Shown: positions 39,092 to 50,019 of the stretch, piece by piece
How positions within the stretch are numbered: position 1 is the stretch's first letter
How the letters are laid out: every line of letters starts with the position of its first letter
DNA from: Gilliamella sp. Choc4-2
GTDB lineage: Bacteria > Pseudomonadota > Gammaproteobacteria > Enterobacterales > Orbaceae
NCBI RefSeq assembly: GCF_001690355.1
Contig: NZ_LZHG01000060.1
Coordinates: forward strand, 1-64,000
DNA: 64,000 bases
Direction of reading: 5' to 3'
Made by a program: the position numbers and the translations under genes
The notes under the pieces: model-generated
What the model was told of the DNA's origin: nothing
Database searches by the model: none
The model's input: only the letters and a program-made list of their open reading frames with translations

Positions 39092-39898
39092 TTACTTGCT
39101 AGTTGCCTGTTTCATTGATTGAACAAATTTGGCTAATTGGCTAAGCATTTGTTCGGGATTGTCGAAGTTTTTCTCAATAATTTTTACTGTTGCCGATCCG
39201 CTAATTGCCCCAACTGCACCGGATTTAATCGCTTCGCTAACTTGAGTTGGTTCTGAAATACCAAACCCTTGTAACGCAGGTGGAGCGCCAAACTCAATTA
39301 ATTTCTTTATCAGATGGGTAAGCGGTTTGTTAGCTCGATTTTCAGCACCAGTAACACCTGCTCGTGATACCAAATAAGTATAACCTTTACCTTGCTTAGC
39401 AATACTTTGAATGACTTTATCATCAGCATTAGGTGGGCAAATAAAAATTGGTGCTATATTGTATTTTTTTGCGGCCACTGTAAATTCTTGTGCATATTGA
39501 GCTGGCAAATCAGCAATCAATACTGAATCAACTCCCGCTTTGGCACACTTGGCATAAAATTCGTCGATACCATTTTTGAAAACTAAATTAGCATAAATAA
39601 GTAATCCTATTGGAATATTGGTGTATTGTGCTCTGACATTGGTTAAAATTTCAAAACACTTTTCAACTGTTATTCCTGCTTTAAATGCCCGAATATTGGC
39701 ATTTTGAATAGTTGGACCATCGGCCATCGGATCTGAAAATGGGATCCCAAGCTCTAGTGCATCAGCGCCAGATTCAATTAAAGTTTGAATGATTTTAAAT
39801 GACAGTTCTGGCGTTGGGTCACCGACTGGAACAAAAGGAACAAAAGCGCCTCGTTTTTCGGCTGTTAATGTTGCAAACAGTTTTTGATAACGGCTCAT
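39092..39898 (-). CDS. trpA: Tryptophan synthase alpha subunit
   Basis: TrpA cleaves indole-3-glycerol phosphate to indole and glyceraldehyde 3-phosphate, passing indole to TrpB. The 268-residue TIM-barrel has both catalytic acids, E49 and D60, in the motif [15 protein letters not shown], plus the later phosphate-binding LQGFGIS and GAISGSA. Length matches E. coli exactly (268). It overlaps the end of trpB by 4 nt (ATGA) and is the last gene of the operon. Confidence 0.97.
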   Translation of the reverse strand: MSRYQKLFATLTAEKRGAFVPFVPVGDPTPELSFKIIQTLIESGADALELGIPFSDPMADGPTIQNANIRAFKAGITVEKCFEILTNVRAQYTNIPIGLLIYANLVFKNGIDEFYAKCAKAGVDSVLIADLPAQYAQEFTVAAKKYNIAPIFICPPNADDKVIQSIAKQGKGYTYLVSRAGVTGAENRANKPLTHLIKKLIEFGAPPALQGFGISEPTQVSEAIKSGAVGAISGSATVKIIEKNFDNPEQMLSQLAKFVQSMKQATSK

Positions 39899-41088
39899 TC
39901 GATTTCTCCTTTTGCTTTTAAAATATCATAAACGGTAAAGATATCTTTATCGCCACGCCCTGACAGGTTAACTATTAGTAGCTGTTCTTTAGTTGGATTT
40001 TCTTTTATCATTTTCATAGCATAAGCTAATGCATGCGATGATTCTAACGCAGGAATAATACCTTCATGTCGTGATAACGCTTTAAATGCATCAAGCGCTT
40101 CATCATCAGTAATTGACACATAATCAGCTCGACCAATACTATCTAAATACGCATGCTGTGGACCAACTGATGGAAAATCTAACCCTGCCGATATTGAATA
40201 AGATTCTTCAATTTGTCCTTCTTCCGTTTGCATCATCGGCGATTTCATACCGAAATAGATGCCAAGCTTACCATGTTTTAGCGAAGCTCCATGTTTGCCA
40301 CTTTCAATCCCATGACCTCCTGGCTCTACACCAATTAATTTGACGGATTTATCATCAATAAAATTAGCAAACATACCAATTGCGTTTGAACCACCACCAA
40401 CACATGCAATTACTGCATCAGGCAAACGTCCTTCTTTTTCAAGGATTTGTTGTTTAGCTTCACGGCTGATCATCTGTTGAAATTCACGTACAATTGTTGG
40501 AAAAGGATGCGGACCAGCTGCAGTACCTAACATATAATGCGCTTTCTCATAACTGCCAGACCAATCGCGTAATGCCTCGTTACACGCATCTTTTAATGTT
40601 GCTGAACCAGTTTCAACTGGGATGACTGTTGCGCCCATCAGTCGCATTCTAAATACGTTAGGTGCTTGGCGTTTAACATCTTTGGCGCCCATGTAAATTC
40701 GGCATTTTAAGCCAAGTAGTGCGCAGGCTAAAGCTGAAGCAACTCCATGTTGCCCTGCACCTGTTTCGGCTATAATTTCAGTTTTACCCATTCTTTTAGC
40801 AAGCAATGCTTGTCCTAAAACTTGGTTAGTTTTGTGCGCACCACCATGCACTAAATCTTCTCGTTTTAAGTAAAGCTTGGTTTTGGTGCCTGCCGTTAGA
40901 TTTTTACATAAAGTTAATGCTGTTGGTCTACCAGCATAGTTAACTAATAAGTCGTTAAACTCTTTCTGAAAGTTTGGATCGTTGACTGCAGAGATAAAAG
41001 CATCTTCAAGTTGTTCAAGCACTGGCATTAATATTTGAGGAACATATTGCCCACCAAATTCGCCAAAGTAAGGATTTAACTTAGACAT
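39895..41088 (-). CDS. trpB: Tryptophan synthase beta subunit
   Basis: TrpB condenses indole with serine to make tryptophan, using pyridoxal phosphate. The PLP lysine is K86 in [15 protein letters not shown], and the phosphate-binding [10 protein letters not shown] motif is near residue 230. The 397-residue length equals E. coli TrpB. It follows trpCF after 26 nt and overlaps trpA by 4 nt, so the two subunits are translationally coupled. Confidence 0.98.
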   Translation of the reverse strand: MSKLNPYFGEFGGQYVPQILMPVLEQLEDAFISAVNDPNFQKEFNDLLVNYAGRPTALTLCKNLTAGTKTKLYLKREDLVHGGAHKTNQVLGQALLAKRMGKTEIIAETGAGQHGVASALACALLGLKCRIYMGAKDVKRQAPNVFRMRLMGATVIPVETGSATLKDACNEALRDWSGSYEKAHYMLGTAAGPHPFPTIVREFQQMISREAKQQILEKEGRLPDAVIACVGGGSNAIGMFANFIDDKSVKLIGVEPGGHGIESGKHGASLKHGKLGIYFGMKSPMMQTEEGQIEESYSISAGLDFPSVGPQHAYLDSIGRADYVSITDDEALDAFKALSRHEGIIPALESSHALAYAMKMIKENPTKEQLLIVNLSGRGDKDIFTVYDILKAKGEIE

Positions 41089-41114
41089 AACTATTCCTTT
41101 TTTTTAAATAAAAA

Positions 41115-42497
41115 TTAAATTTGTTCAAATACAGCTTGGATTTTTTGTTTATCTTTAATTCCTGGCGATATTTCAACACCAGAGTTTAGATCAACACCTA
41201 TCACTCCTGTTGCTAAAGCTGACTTTATATTTTTTGAGTTAATTCCCCCAGCTAAAATGACATTATTTAAATTGTGATTAGAGAGCATTGTCCAATCAAA
41301 ACATTTACCTGTACCACCACCGCCGTTATCAAACAGATAACGTGAGATTAAGGGATTATTATGTTTAGGGATGGTGCTACCAATACTTAATGCTTTCCAA
41401 ATTCGGCAAGTTCTGGGTAATTCTTGTCGCAACGTTTCGATATAGTTTTCATCTTCATTTCCATGAAGTTGGACAGCATACAAGGATAACTGTTTTGTTA
41501 TTTGAACTACTGTTTCGATCTCTTCATTTCGAAATACACCAACCCAATTAAGTGGTGCTGCAGCAATAACTGTTCGAGCCCTAATTGGCTGTATATAACG
41601 CGCTGAATTTGTAACAAAAATCAAACCACCATAGACTGCACCAGCTTGATAAGCACTAACAGCATCTTCGGTTCGAGTTAAGCCACAGACTTTATTTTCG
41701 CCTAACATCACCTTACGAATTGCCAAAGTTAAATTTGGTTCAGACATTAACGCACTGCCAATTAAGAATCCATCTGCAAAACAACTGAGTTCTTTAACCT
41801 GATTGTGAGTATAAATACCTGATTCACTAATAATAATGCGATCGTTAGGAATTGATTTGGCTAAGACTTTTACCCGATTTAGATCAACCGTTAGATCCCT
41901 TAAGTTACGATTATTAATACCGATTACTTTCGCCCCCAGTTGGATGGCTCTTTCAACTTCATTTTCAGTACTAGCTTCTGTCAATATACCCATATTGAGC
42001 TTATGAGCAATGTTACTTAGATGACGATATTCATCATCCGTTAATACAGATAGCATTAATAGTACTGCGTCTGCTTGATAATAACGCGCTAAATAGATCT
42101 GATATTCATCAATAATAAAGTCCTTACAAAGTACTGGTTGTGTGACTTGATTACGAACTGTGGGTAAAAATTCAAAGCTACCTTGAAAATATTTTTCATC
42201 AGTCAATACTGAAACTACTGAAGCATAATCTTTATAAACTTTAGCAATAGAGGCTGGATCAAAATCATCCCGAATCAATCCTTTTGATGGCGACGCTTTT
42301 TTACACTCTAAAATAAAAACCGTTTTAGGTTGATTTAACGCTTGATAAAAATTGCGATCACTAGGGAATATCGCTGATTTAAAGGTATTAATTGGCTTTA
42401 CTGCTAACTGCTCAGTTAACCATGTTTGTTTATCTTCAATGATTTTTTTCAATACTGTTGCCATTTCAACATTTTTTTCTAATGCTGCAATTGCCAT
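41115..42497 (-). CDS. trpC: Bifunctional indole-3-glycerol phosphate synthase / phosphoribosylanthranilate isomerase
   Basis: A fused TrpC-TrpF enzyme covering two consecutive steps of tryptophan synthesis. Residues 1-250 are the synthase barrel (FILECKKASPSKGLIRDDFDP, then LCKDFIIDEYQIYLARYYQ), and residues 255-460 the isomerase barrel (LGENKVCGLTRTEDA, GVFRNEEIE, VQLHGNED). The fusion is typical of enteric bacteria. I chose the ATG at 42497 (460 residues), which has GGAG 6 nt upstream; an upstream GTG at 42509 lies inside that site. The N-terminus is about 12 residues longer than in E. coli. It follows trpGD by about 15 nt. Confidence 0.96.
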   Translation of the reverse strand: MAIAALEKNVEMATVLKKIIEDKQTWLTEQLAVKPINTFKSAIFPSDRNFYQALNQPKTVFILECKKASPSKGLIRDDFDPASIAKVYKDYASVVSVLTDEKYFQGSFEFLPTVRNQVTQPVLCKDFIIDEYQIYLARYYQADAVLLMLSVLTDDEYRHLSNIAHKLNMGILTEASTENEVERAIQLGAKVIGINNRNLRDLTVDLNRVKVLAKSIPNDRIIISESGIYTHNQVKELSCFADGFLIGSALMSEPNLTLAIRKVMLGENKVCGLTRTEDAVSAYQAGAVYGGLIFVTNSARYIQPIRARTVIAAAPLNWVGVFRNEEIETVVQITKQLSLYAVQLHGNEDENYIETLRQELPRTCRIWKALSIGSTIPKHNNPLISRYLFDNGGGGTGKCFDWTMLSNHNLNNVILAGGINSKNIKSALATGVIGVDLNSGVEISPGIKDKQKIQAVFEQI

Positions 42498-42512
42498 ATT
42501 ATTCTCCACTTA

Positions 42513-44144
42513 TTATCTTGCTGCTAGTTGTTGTAATAATGCATAAGGTTTACCACTTTGCATCATTTCAATTGCCCGTTGTGCATTTTGTTTTAAATTT
42601 GACTCGCCAAATAAGCTCATTAACATCGCAACATTAGCGGCAATTGCTGATTGGTGTGCTGGTTTTCCGTAACCTTGTAAAATGGCAATTAACATATCAC
42701 GATTCTGCTCAGGTGTACCCCCTTCAATATCTTTTAAGGTAAATGTTGGCAAGCCAAAATCGTCAGGTTTAAGCGTAAAATAACGAATTTCACCATCTTT
42801 AACTTCAGCAACGTCAGTTTTACCATGAATAGCAACTTCGTCCATTCCTGCACCATGCACCACATAAGCATGTTTATAATTAAGCATTTTTAATGTTTCA
42901 GCAATCGGTTGGATCAAATCTGGATGATACACGCCTAATAAAATACGTTTAGGACGAGATGGATTAATCAATGGCCCTAACACATTAAAAATGGTCCGAG
43001 TTTTTAATTGTTGGCGTATTGGTGCTGCATGGCGAAAACCTGAATGATATTGCTGGGCAAATAAAAAGCACACGCCAAGTTCATCTAATGCCTGACGAGA
43101 TGTTTGTGCTGACATATTTAATTTAATGCCTAAGGCAGAAAGCACATCGGAAGAGCCTGATTTACTTGATACACCACGATTACCATGTTTAGCCACTTTA
43201 TAACCTAATGCTGCAGCCACAAAAGCACTAGCTGTTGAAATGTTAATGCTATTGGTGCCATCACCCCCAGTACCAACAATATCAGTAAAATCATAATCTG
43301 GAGAATCAAAAAGATCGGCATTCTCAAGCAATGCTAAAGCTGCCCCTGCTATTTCATCCGGTTTTTCACCACGAACTTTCATACTAATTATTGCGGTAGC
43401 CAATACAGTTGGTTCAATCTTACCTTGGATAATTAAACTAAATAGTATTTTACTTTCCTCTTGTGTAAGGGATTGCCCTAAATATAATTTATTAACAATA
43501 GGTTGAATATTGTACTCTTGCTTATCAACAATAGCCTCCTGTTTTGGCTTATCTTGTTTTTGAGGAGGATTTAGTGCCCATTTAATAGTTTGTTCTAATA
43601 ATTCTGCACCTTGAATAGTTAATATTGATTCTGGATGAAATTGAAAACCGCAAACCCGATCCTCATCATTACGAACTGCCATGACAATATTATTGCAAAG
43701 CGCATTGATGGTTAGTGTTTTTGGAATATTTTCACCTTTTAAAGAGTGATAACGAGCGACCGGTAGCGGATTCGGTAATCCTTTAAACATCGCTTGCTCA
43801 TCATGCTCAATTAAAGATGCCTTACCATGCAAAATATCGCCAGCCGGCACAATACTGCCACCATAAGATTCAACAATCGCTTGATGACCAAGGCAGATAC
43901 CAATAATAGGCAATTTACCTTTTAAACGTTTTAACAGTTCTGGCATACATCCAGCGTCACTTGGTGCTCCTGGACCTGGTGATAACATTAAAATAGGGTT
44001 TTGCATTTGTGACAATTTTTCAATAATTACATTTGCAGGTATAGTATTTCGATAAATCGTCACACAATGCTTACTATTACGTAATTGATCGACCAAGTTA
44101 TAAGTAAAAGAATCAATATTATCAATAAATAAGATATTAGCCAT
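42513..44144 (-). CDS. trpGD: Bifunctional anthranilate synthase glutaminase / anthranilate phosphoribosyltransferase
   Basis: A fused TrpG-TrpD protein of 543 residues. The glutamine amidotransferase domain (1-195) has the nucleophile C84 in GICLGHQ and the His/Glu pair H170 and E172 in FHPES. After a Lys/Gln-rich linker (about 195-210), the phosphoribosyltransferase domain shows [17 protein letters not shown] and NVLGPLINP. TrpG feeds ammonia to TrpE, and TrpD transfers phosphoribose to anthranilate. The fusion is the enteric type. The start overlaps the trpE stop by 1 nt, coupling TrpE and TrpG synthesis. Confidence 0.97.
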   Translation of the reverse strand: MANILFIDNIDSFTYNLVDQLRNSKHCVTIYRNTIPANVIIEKLSQMQNPILMLSPGPGAPSDAGCMPELLKRLKGKLPIIGICLGHQAIVESYGGSIVPAGDILHGKASLIEHDEQAMFKGLPNPLPVARYHSLKGENIPKTLTINALCNNIVMAVRNDEDRVCGFQFHPESILTIQGAELLEQTIKWALNPPQKQDKPKQEAIVDKQEYNIQPIVNKLYLGQSLTQEESKILFSLIIQGKIEPTVLATAIISMKVRGEKPDEIAGAALALLENADLFDSPDYDFTDIVGTGGDGTNSINISTASAFVAAALGYKVAKHGNRGVSSKSGSSDVLSALGIKLNMSAQTSRQALDELGVCFLFAQQYHSGFRHAAPIRQQLKTRTIFNVLGPLINPSRPKRILLGVYHPDLIQPIAETLKMLNYKHAYVVHGAGMDEVAIHGKTDVAEVKDGEIRYFTLKPDDFGLPTFTLKDIEGGTPEQNRDMLIAILQGYGKPAHQSAIAANVAMLMSLFGESNLKQNAQRAIEMMQSGKPYALLQQLAAR

Positions 44145-45706
44145 TAGAATACACCTTCTACATTATGCGCTGCCATGATAGCTCGAATTACTGCACGTGC
44201 TTTATTACGTGATTCATCAGATTCTGATTGTGGCTTTGAATCTAGCACCACACCACTACCCGCTTGTACTGTCGCTATGCCATCTTCGACATAGGCACTA
44301 CGAATCACAATACAGGTATCAAGATCGCCATTCGCAGTAAAATAGCCAACAGCACCACCATAGCTACCACGTTTAACTTTTTCTGATTCAGCAATTAATT
44401 GCATCGCACGAACTTTGGGTGCTCCTGTTAATGTTCCCATATTCATAGTGGCTTGATAAGCATGGAGCGCATCTAAATCACTTCGTAACTGCCCAACCAC
44501 ACGTGAAACTAAATGCATCACAAAAGAGTAACGATCCACTTTTAACAAATCTTTGGTATAACGGGTACCAGGTTTACAAATACGTGCTAAATCATTTCGC
44601 ACTAAATCAACTAACATTAAATGTTCAGCTAGTTCTTTTTTATCGGTACGCATTTCAAGCTCTAACCTACTATCTAAATCAAAATCCACTTCACCATTTG
44701 TTGTTAATCCACGTGGACGAGTACCGGCAATTGGGTAGATTTCAACTTGATTAGTTGCTTTTGTATACTTAAGTGCACTTTCAGGCGAGGCGCCAAATAA
44801 CACAAAATCACTATCTTGCATATAAAACATGTAAGGGCTTGGATTATTGGTTTTTAATACCTGATAAGCCGATAATGGCTCAGGGCAAGGCAATTTAAAA
44901 CGCCGTGAAGGTACTGCTTGAAAAATCTCCCCCTGCTCAATTGCATCTTGCATTTTTTTGATAACTGTATTGAAATCATCATCACTTTTATTACATGTCA
45001 CATCAATATTAGCAAGGGACTGAGTATGAATGGCTTTCATTGGGCTATTTAATGTTGCTTGTAAATTAGCTAACCGTTGTGTTAAGCGCTCAGTTTCTTT
45101 TGAATCAGAAGTAAAAATCGTCGTTTTTAAAATGGATTTATAATCTTTATGATTTATTTCTAATATTGTTTCAGCTAAATAAAAACAGAAATCTTCACAA
45201 CGCTGCTCAGTAGGTAAATTAGGTAAGTTTTCAAACCCAGCTACAAGATCGTAACAAAATAGCCCACCAACAAAAATCGCATCTTGACCACATTGTTCAG
45301 GGGTATCTACTATAGTCAATAGTGTGCGTAATGCATCAAAAACTGATAGTGACTTTAATCTTGAATCTTCATCTTGCATACTATCAATAGAAGGAAATAC
45401 CAATTTAAGTGTTTGTTCATCCACTTGTACATTATCTAACTTGTCTGTAAAAGACTGTTGTAATAAAGGTAATAGCTTTTCACCATTTGTAGTCAATGCT
45501 TTAAAAGTCACTTCATTATTTATTGCCGAAATACGTAATGCACTATCGACAATCATGACACTTTTAATTCCTTGCTTATTATCAATTTCGGCTGATTCTA
45601 GTAACAACGTTGCCGGTTTATTATCACACAATTGATAAAACACTTGAGTTGGATCTTGATAATAACCTATCGTCTTGGTTATCTGAGTTAATATTGGCTT
45701 ATTCAT
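44144..45706 (-). CDS. trpE: Anthranilate synthase component I
   Basis: TrpE converts chorismate to anthranilate with ammonia from TrpG, the committed step. The 520-residue length equals E. coli TrpE. The feedback-inhibition segment LLLESAEI (near residue 35) is intact, so tryptophan should inhibit it. The chorismate-binding core is clear ([43 protein letters not shown]). It is the first structural gene after the leader and attenuator. Confidence 0.98.
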   Translation of the reverse strand: MNKPILTQITKTIGYYQDPTQVFYQLCDNKPATLLLESAEIDNKQGIKSVMIVDSALRISAINNEVTFKALTTNGEKLLPLLQQSFTDKLDNVQVDEQTLKLVFPSIDSMQDEDSRLKSLSVFDALRTLLTIVDTPEQCGQDAIFVGGLFCYDLVAGFENLPNLPTEQRCEDFCFYLAETILEINHKDYKSILKTTIFTSDSKETERLTQRLANLQATLNSPMKAIHTQSLANIDVTCNKSDDDFNTVIKKMQDAIEQGEIFQAVPSRRFKLPCPEPLSAYQVLKTNNPSPYMFYMQDSDFVLFGASPESALKYTKATNQVEIYPIAGTRPRGLTTNGEVDFDLDSRLELEMRTDKKELAEHLMLVDLVRNDLARICKPGTRYTKDLLKVDRYSFVMHLVSRVVGQLRSDLDALHAYQATMNMGTLTGAPKVRAMQLIAESEKVKRGSYGGAVGYFTANGDLDTCIVIRSAYVEDGIATVQAGSGVVLDSKPQSESDESRNKARAVIRAIMAAHNVEGVF

Positions 45707-45763
45707 TGTTTGCTCTCTACATTTAAATTTTTATTTAGACTGATTCGTTTAACATCCAGAAAC

Positions 45764-45788
45764 TAAAAAACCCGCATAAAGCGGGTTT
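45764..45788 (-). terminator. trp attenuator terminator
   Basis: On the minus strand ACCCGC, a 5-nt loop and GCGGGT are followed by a run of T (45770-45764). It lies between the leader peptide stop and trpE. The 5' arm (45786-45781) can pair instead with GTGGGT (45821-45816) at the leader stop codon, which would be the antiterminator. Confidence 0.88.
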
Positions 45789-45813
45789 TGTAAAAAAACA
45801 ATATATCATCACA

Positions 45814-45894
45814 TCACCCACAAAAAGTAATGCACCACCAACCAAAACTAGTGAATTGACGAGTAATAAAATGTAAATATTGTGCTATCATCAT
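45814..45894 (-). CDS. trpL: trp leader peptide with tandem Trp codons
   Basis: A 26-residue ORF starting ATGATG and ending in TGTGGGTGA. Residues 19 and 20 are consecutive Trp codons (TGG TGG at 45840-45835), the defining feature of a trp attenuator leader. It begins about 22 nt after the predicted transcription start and stops about 25 nt before the attenuator hairpin. Ribosome stalling on the Trp codons leaves the GTGGGT segment (codons 25-27) free to pair with the 5' arm of the terminator. It has no strong ribosome-binding site. The peptide is longer than the 14-residue E. coli one. Confidence 0.88.
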   Translation of the reverse strand: MMIAQYLHFITRQFTSFGWWCITFCG

Positions 45895-45918
45895 TTTTAT
45901 CGGTTTAAAATAAATTAT

Positions 45919-45936
45919 GTACTATTAAACTAGTTC
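45919..45936 (-). promoter_or_regulatory. TrpR operator overlapping the trp -10 box
   Basis: On the minus strand the 18-nt sequence GAACTAGTTTAATAGTAC matches the E. coli trp operator core GAACTAGTTAACTAGTAC at 16 positions. It covers the -10 hexamer, so a bound TrpR would block polymerase. TrpR itself is not encoded in this window. Confidence 0.85.
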
Positions 45937-45952
45937 AATAGCACATTGTCAA
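45924..45952 (-). promoter_or_regulatory. trp operon promoter
   Basis: On the minus strand TTGACA (45952-45947), a 17-nt spacer and TTTAAT (45929-45924) form a near-consensus sigma-70 promoter. The start of transcription should be near 45916, about 22 nt before the leader peptide. Confidence 0.88.
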
Positions 45953-46088
45953 GAAATTATTTATTCTTAAAAATAAACTTGAAAATGGACGTGAACAAGC
46001 CTTTTCATTTATAACTAGCAAAAAAATTCAATAACCTATAAAATGATTAGCTCATTTTTATTATAAAAAATTATAAGGATTTTGTACT

Positions 46089-46997
46089 ATGTCTGTATTT
46101 TATATAGTCATCGGCGTTATCGTTTTACTTGCGTTAACTACTGTTTTAAAGGCCATAACAATTGTTCCTCAAGGATACCAATATACTATTGAACGTTTTG
46201 GTAAATATACCCATACACTTGAACCCGGTTTAAATATCATTATTCCATTTATGGATGGTGTTGGTCGTAAAATTAATATGATGGAGCAAGTACTCGATAT
46301 TCCATCACAAGAAGTCATTTCAAAAGATAATGCTAATGTGCAAATTGATGCGGTTTGCTTTATTCAAGTACAAGAAGCAGCTAGAGCTGCATACCAAGTC
46401 AATCAATTAGAGCGTGCAGTAATTAATTTAATGATGACTAATATTCGTACTGTTTTAGGTAGCATGGAATTAGATGAAATGTTATCACAACGTGATCATA
46501 TTAACTCTAAGTTACTAAGTATTGTTGATGATGCAACTAGTCCATGGGGAATCAAAATTACCCGTATCGAAATTCGAGATGTTCGCCCACCTGCTGAATT
46601 GATTGCAGCGATGAACGCGCAAATGAAAGCAGAACGTAATAAACGTGCTGAAATTCTTGAAGCGGAAGGTGTTCGCCAAGCAGCGATTTTACGCTCTGAA
46701 GGTGAAAAACAATCTGAAATTTTAAAAGCAGAAGGTGAAAGACAATCTGCCTTTTTACAAGCCGAAGCGCGTGAGCGTGCAGCCGAAGCCGAAGCAAGAG
46801 CAACTCAAATGGTATCCGATGCTATTGCTGCAGGTAATATTAATGCAATTAATTACTTTGTTGCCCAAAAATATACTGAAGCGTTACAACAAATTGGCTC
46901 ATCTGATAACAGTAAAGTTATTATGATGCCACTTGATGCCTCAAGTTTAATGGGTAGCATTGGCGGTATTGCTGAATTAATAAAAAATACGAAATAA
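46089..46997 (+). CDS. qmcA: SPFH/stomatin-family membrane protein QmcA
   Basis: A 302-residue membrane protein of the SPFH (stomatin/prohibitin/flotillin) group. One N-terminal TM helix (residues 3-23) is followed by the PHB domain ([25 protein letters not shown], then [18 protein letters not shown]), and a long Ala/Glu/Arg-rich coiled coil (about 175-240). It likely assembles into large membrane-bound cages. The partner NfeD-like gene ybbJ follows, as in E. coli. The gap between the two genes carries the hairpin repeat at 47006. Confidence 0.94.
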   Translation: MSVFYIVIGVIVLLALTTVLKAITIVPQGYQYTIERFGKYTHTLEPGLNIIIPFMDGVGRKINMMEQVLDIPSQEVISKDNANVQIDAVCFIQVQEAARAAYQVNQLERAVINLMMTNIRTVLGSMELDEMLSQRDHINSKLLSIVDDATSPWGIKITRIEIRDVRPPAELIAAMNAQMKAERNKRAEILEAEGVRQAAILRSEGEKQSEILKAEGERQSAFLQAEARERAAEAEARATQMVSDAIAAGNINAINYFVAQKYTEALQQIGSSDNSKVIMMPLDASSLMGSIGGIAELIKNTK

Positions 46998-47005
46998 AAA
47001 ATCAA

Positions 47006-47070
47006 TTTTTATACTTAAACATAGTGTTTTCTTAAAACTTTTTGACAAAATCTATAAACGCTATGTTTAA
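47006..47070. repeat. Hairpin repeat, copy B (qmcA-ybbJ gap)
   Basis: This copy shares the TTTTTATACT, AAACATAG and CTTTTTGACAAAATC blocks with the element at 33459. Its arms TTAAACATAG (47015-47024) and CTATGTTTAA (47061-47070) form a perfect 10-bp inverted repeat around a 36-nt loop. It lies between two co-directional genes. Confidence 0.65.
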
Positions 47071-47105
47071 GGTTTTTACTGAATAAATTTTAAAGGTAAT
47101 TGATA

Positions 47106-47567
47106 ATGAATGATTTTTTTATGGTTTTTTATAATTCACCTCATTGGGTATTTATTGCTTTAGGCGGTATTTTGCTGATTATAGAATTGCTGGGTACCGG
47201 CGGATACGGGCTTTGGAGTGGGATCGCAGCCATTATTGTTGGTTTAATTGCTTGGATTTTACCTCTTTCTTGGCCACTTTTGTGGATCTTATTTGCAATT
47301 CTAACGCTTGTATCAGCTTACCTTTGGTGGGTTTGGCTCAAAAAGCAAGGAAAAGATAAATCAAGCAAAGGCGAAATCAATCAGCCACAACAAGATTTAA
47401 TTGGTATTAAAACTATTGTTACTGATGCTATTGTCAATGGTTCAGGACGAGTAAAAATCAAAGATGGAACATGGTCTGCAAGATGTGATAAAGATTTAAA
47501 AGTTGGCCAATCAGTAATAATTATTGCTGTAGATGGAATAATGTTAAGCGTTGAACCAATAGTATAA
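47106..47567 (+). CDS. ybbJ: NfeD-like membrane protein YbbJ
   Basis: A 153-residue partner of QmcA. Two to three TM helices occupy residues 10-75 (WVFIALGGILLIIELLG, then a Trp-rich helix), and a C-terminal OB-fold NfeD domain follows (about 95-150, GIKTIVTDAIVNGSGRVKIKDGTW). I chose the ATG at 47106, with AAAGG 9 nt upstream; the TTG at 47100 is too close to that site. The qmcA-ybbJ pair is conserved and thought to act in membrane quality control. Confidence 0.92.
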   Translation: MNDFFMVFYNSPHWVFIALGGILLIIELLGTGGYGLWSGIAAIIVGLIAWILPLSWPLLWILFAILTLVSAYLWWVWLKKQGKDKSSKGEINQPQQDLIGIKTIVTDAIVNGSGRVKIKDGTWSARCDKDLKVGQSVIIIAVDGIMLSVEPIV

Positions 47568-47838
47568 TAAAGAAATGTTATTTATTTAATTCGACAAAAG
47601 GTGCGCCTTATTTTATTAAATCTAAATTGTGCAATATTAAAAAAATCATTAAGTTTTATAAAAAATAATTTGTTATTTTAATGTTCTTATTATCGTTGGA
47701 TAAATAATTTATAGTAATATAAGCTGGCTAATGATAAATGATGCCATTAGACTGCTGAGCTCAATTGAAGCATGACATCTTAAAAAATACAATTTAGCTA
47801 TTTTGTTGAAAAAAATAAAATCAAAAATTCATTACAAT
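47568..47838. other. AT-rich gap between ybbJ and btsT with no visible gene
   Basis: Very AT-rich sequence between the ends of two convergent genes. I find no ORF with a plausible start, no tRNA, and no repeat apart from the btsT terminator at its right edge. Small RNA content cannot be judged by eye. Confidence 0.6.
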
Positions 47839-47862
47839 AAAAGGTGCTTATAAGCACCTTTT
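47839..47862. terminator. Palindromic terminator after btsT
   Basis: AAAAGGTGCTTA with TAAGCACCTTTT is a perfect 12-bp palindrome, 10 nt from the btsT stop. The A/T flanks provide a T-tract in both directions, so it can serve btsT (minus) and ybbJ (plus). Confidence 0.75.
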
Positions 47863-47871
47863 AAGTATTCA

Positions 47872-50019
47872 CTAATGTGACATTGACGTCTTTACGCCAC
47901 CTTCAGGAATGGGGACATAAGCAGTTTCTTTATCGGTTCTTTGTTTATTATTACGTACTTTCAGTGCTGTTTTAATACCAAAAAAGATAATACTGTAAAC
48001 AACCAATAAGAATAAAATACTTAAACCGGCATTGGTATAATTATTAATAACAATGTGATGCATATTATCGATCTGATGTGGCGTTAAATTACTACCTTGC
48101 GTAATGCGACGATTATATTCCTTCGCTAAATAGAAGAACCCTTCTAGTTTTGGATCCTGACTGAATAACTTCAAAGCAAGAGCCCAAGTGGTACAAATTA
48201 ACAACCAGATAGCAGGAATAATAGTTACCCAAATATATTGCGCACGTTTCATTTTAATTAATACAACGGTTGCTAAAACTAATGCAACTGCAGCTAACAT
48301 TTGATTAGAAATCCCAAATAGTGGCCACAAGCTTTTAACACCACCTAATGGATCAACAACGCCTTGATAGAGTAAATATCCCCATAAGCCTACACAACCT
48401 AACGTACCAATAAAACCTGCAATAAGCGAGTCTGTTTTTTTCAAAAATGGAACAAAATTACCTAATAAATCTTGTAGCATAAAGCGTCCAGAACGAGTAC
48501 CTGCATCAAGTGCGGTTAAAATAAATAGCGCTTCAAACAAAATACCAAAATGGTACCAAAAGCCCATATTTGCGCCTGGGATAATTTGGTGGAATACATA
48601 AGCAATACCCACAGCTAAAGTCGGGGCTCCGCCAGCACGATTAAGTACTGATGGTTCACCAATATCTTTTGCCGTTTGCAAAATATCTTCAGGAGAGATA
48701 ACAAATCCCCAAGAACTTACAGTAGCGGCAGCATGTGCCGTCACGTTTTTTAATTGCTCCATGATCATCGGTGCATCATCTGTACCTAGCTTATGAAGAT
48801 CGGGCATAGTGATACCTAAAGCAGAAGGAGGAGTATTCATTGCAAAATAAAGTCCCGGTTCAATAATTGATGCTGCAACTAGTGCCATCATTGCTACGAA
48901 AGATTCCATTAACATTGCGCCATAACCAATAAAACGCGCATCAGTTTCATTAGCTAGCAATTTTGGTGTCGTACCTGAAGAGATTAATGCATGGAAACCT
49001 GAAACCGCACCACAAGCAATAGTAATAAATAAAAATGGGAATAATGAACCTTTCCAAACTGGTCCACTACCATCAATATATTTGGTGATATCAGGCATTT
49101 TTAAGTCAGGATTTAAAATCACAATACCAATAGCTAAACCAACAATCACACCAATCTTTAAGAATGTTGCTAAATAATCACGTGGTGCCAAAATTAGCCA
49201 TACAGGTAACATTGCAGACACTAGAGCATAACCTATTAATGCATAAGTGATAGTAGTTGCTTTAAATGTTAATGCCGGTCCCCAGTAAGGATCATGCGCT
49301 ATAACACCACCAAACCAAATAGATAAAATAAGCAATACAATACCAATAATAGACACTTCACCTACACGACCTGGTCTTAGGAATCTCATATAGATTCCCA
49401 TAAATAAAGCGATTGGAACAGTTGAACAAACAGTAAATACTCCCCATGGACTTTCAGCCAGTGCTTTAACAACAATAAGCGCTAATACTGCCAATATGAT
49501 TAGCATAATTAAGAAACAACCAAATAATGCAATGGTACCGGGAATAGATCCCATTTCTTCTTTAATCATTTCCCCTAAGGAAGAGCCATTTCGGCGAGAT
49601 GATAAAAACAACACCATAAAGTCTTGTACCGCACCTGCAAAAACAACACCAGCAAGTAACCAAAGTGTGCCGGGTAAATAACCGACTTGTGCCGCTAGTA
49701 CCGGACCAACTAATGGACCTGCACCAGCAATTGCGGCAAAATGGTGTCCAAATAATACATATTTATTTGTTGGAACATAATTTAAACCATCATTATTAAT
49801 GACCGCTGGCGTTGCGCGAGTTGGATCTAACCGCATGACGCTTTTGGCAATATACATACTGTAATATCGATAGGCAACAAGGTAGATCGAAACTGAAGCA
49901 GCAACAATCCAAAGGGCACTAACATGCTCACCTCGCCGTAATGCAACGACAGCTAAACAACATGCACCAATAAAGGCTAGAACGATCCATGGAATATGCT
50001 TAAAAGCTTTATTATTCAT
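47872..50019 (-). CDS. btsT: CstA-family pyruvate/H+ symporter BtsT (YjiY)
   Basis: A 715-residue inner-membrane protein with about 16-18 TM helices, of the carbon-starvation CstA family. It resembles E. coli BtsT (716 residues) more than CstA: the N-terminal FKHIPW and the C-terminal RTDKETAYVPIPEGGVK are BtsT features. The core motifs ATPAVINNDGLNYVPTNKYV and GHHFAAIAGAGPLVGPVLAA are shared by the family. E. coli BtsT imports pyruvate and is controlled by the BtsSR two-component system; no such system is in this window. Substrate is therefore inferred by homology. A 491-nt upstream gap may hold control sites. Confidence 0.92.
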   Translation of the reverse strand: MNNKAFKHIPWIVLAFIGACCLAVVALRRGEHVSALWIVAASVSIYLVAYRYYSMYIAKSVMRLDPTRATPAVINNDGLNYVPTNKYVLFGHHFAAIAGAGPLVGPVLAAQVGYLPGTLWLLAGVVFAGAVQDFMVLFLSSRRNGSSLGEMIKEEMGSIPGTIALFGCFLIMLIILAVLALIVVKALAESPWGVFTVCSTVPIALFMGIYMRFLRPGRVGEVSIIGIVLLILSIWFGGVIAHDPYWGPALTFKATTITYALIGYALVSAMLPVWLILAPRDYLATFLKIGVIVGLAIGIVILNPDLKMPDITKYIDGSGPVWKGSLFPFLFITIACGAVSGFHALISSGTTPKLLANETDARFIGYGAMLMESFVAMMALVAASIIEPGLYFAMNTPPSALGITMPDLHKLGTDDAPMIMEQLKNVTAHAAATVSSWGFVISPEDILQTAKDIGEPSVLNRAGGAPTLAVGIAYVFHQIIPGANMGFWYHFGILFEALFILTALDAGTRSGRFMLQDLLGNFVPFLKKTDSLIAGFIGTLGCVGLWGYLLYQGVVDPLGGVKSLWPLFGISNQMLAAVALVLATVVLIKMKRAQYIWVTIIPAIWLLICTTWALALKLFSQDPKLEGFFYLAKEYNRRITQGSNLTPHQIDNMHHIVINNYTNAGLSILFLLVVYSIIFFGIKTALKVRNNKQRTDKETAYVPIPEGGVKTSMSH

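Noticed and set aside
45324..45635. 103-residue plus-strand ORF inside trpE
   Set aside because: It is antisense to conserved TrpE sequence and has no start signal.
47015..47070. MntR-type operator halves AAACATAG and CTATGTTT
   Set aside because: The halves resemble the MntR box, but they are 36 nt apart and sit between co-directional genes in a repeated element, so an operator is unlikely.
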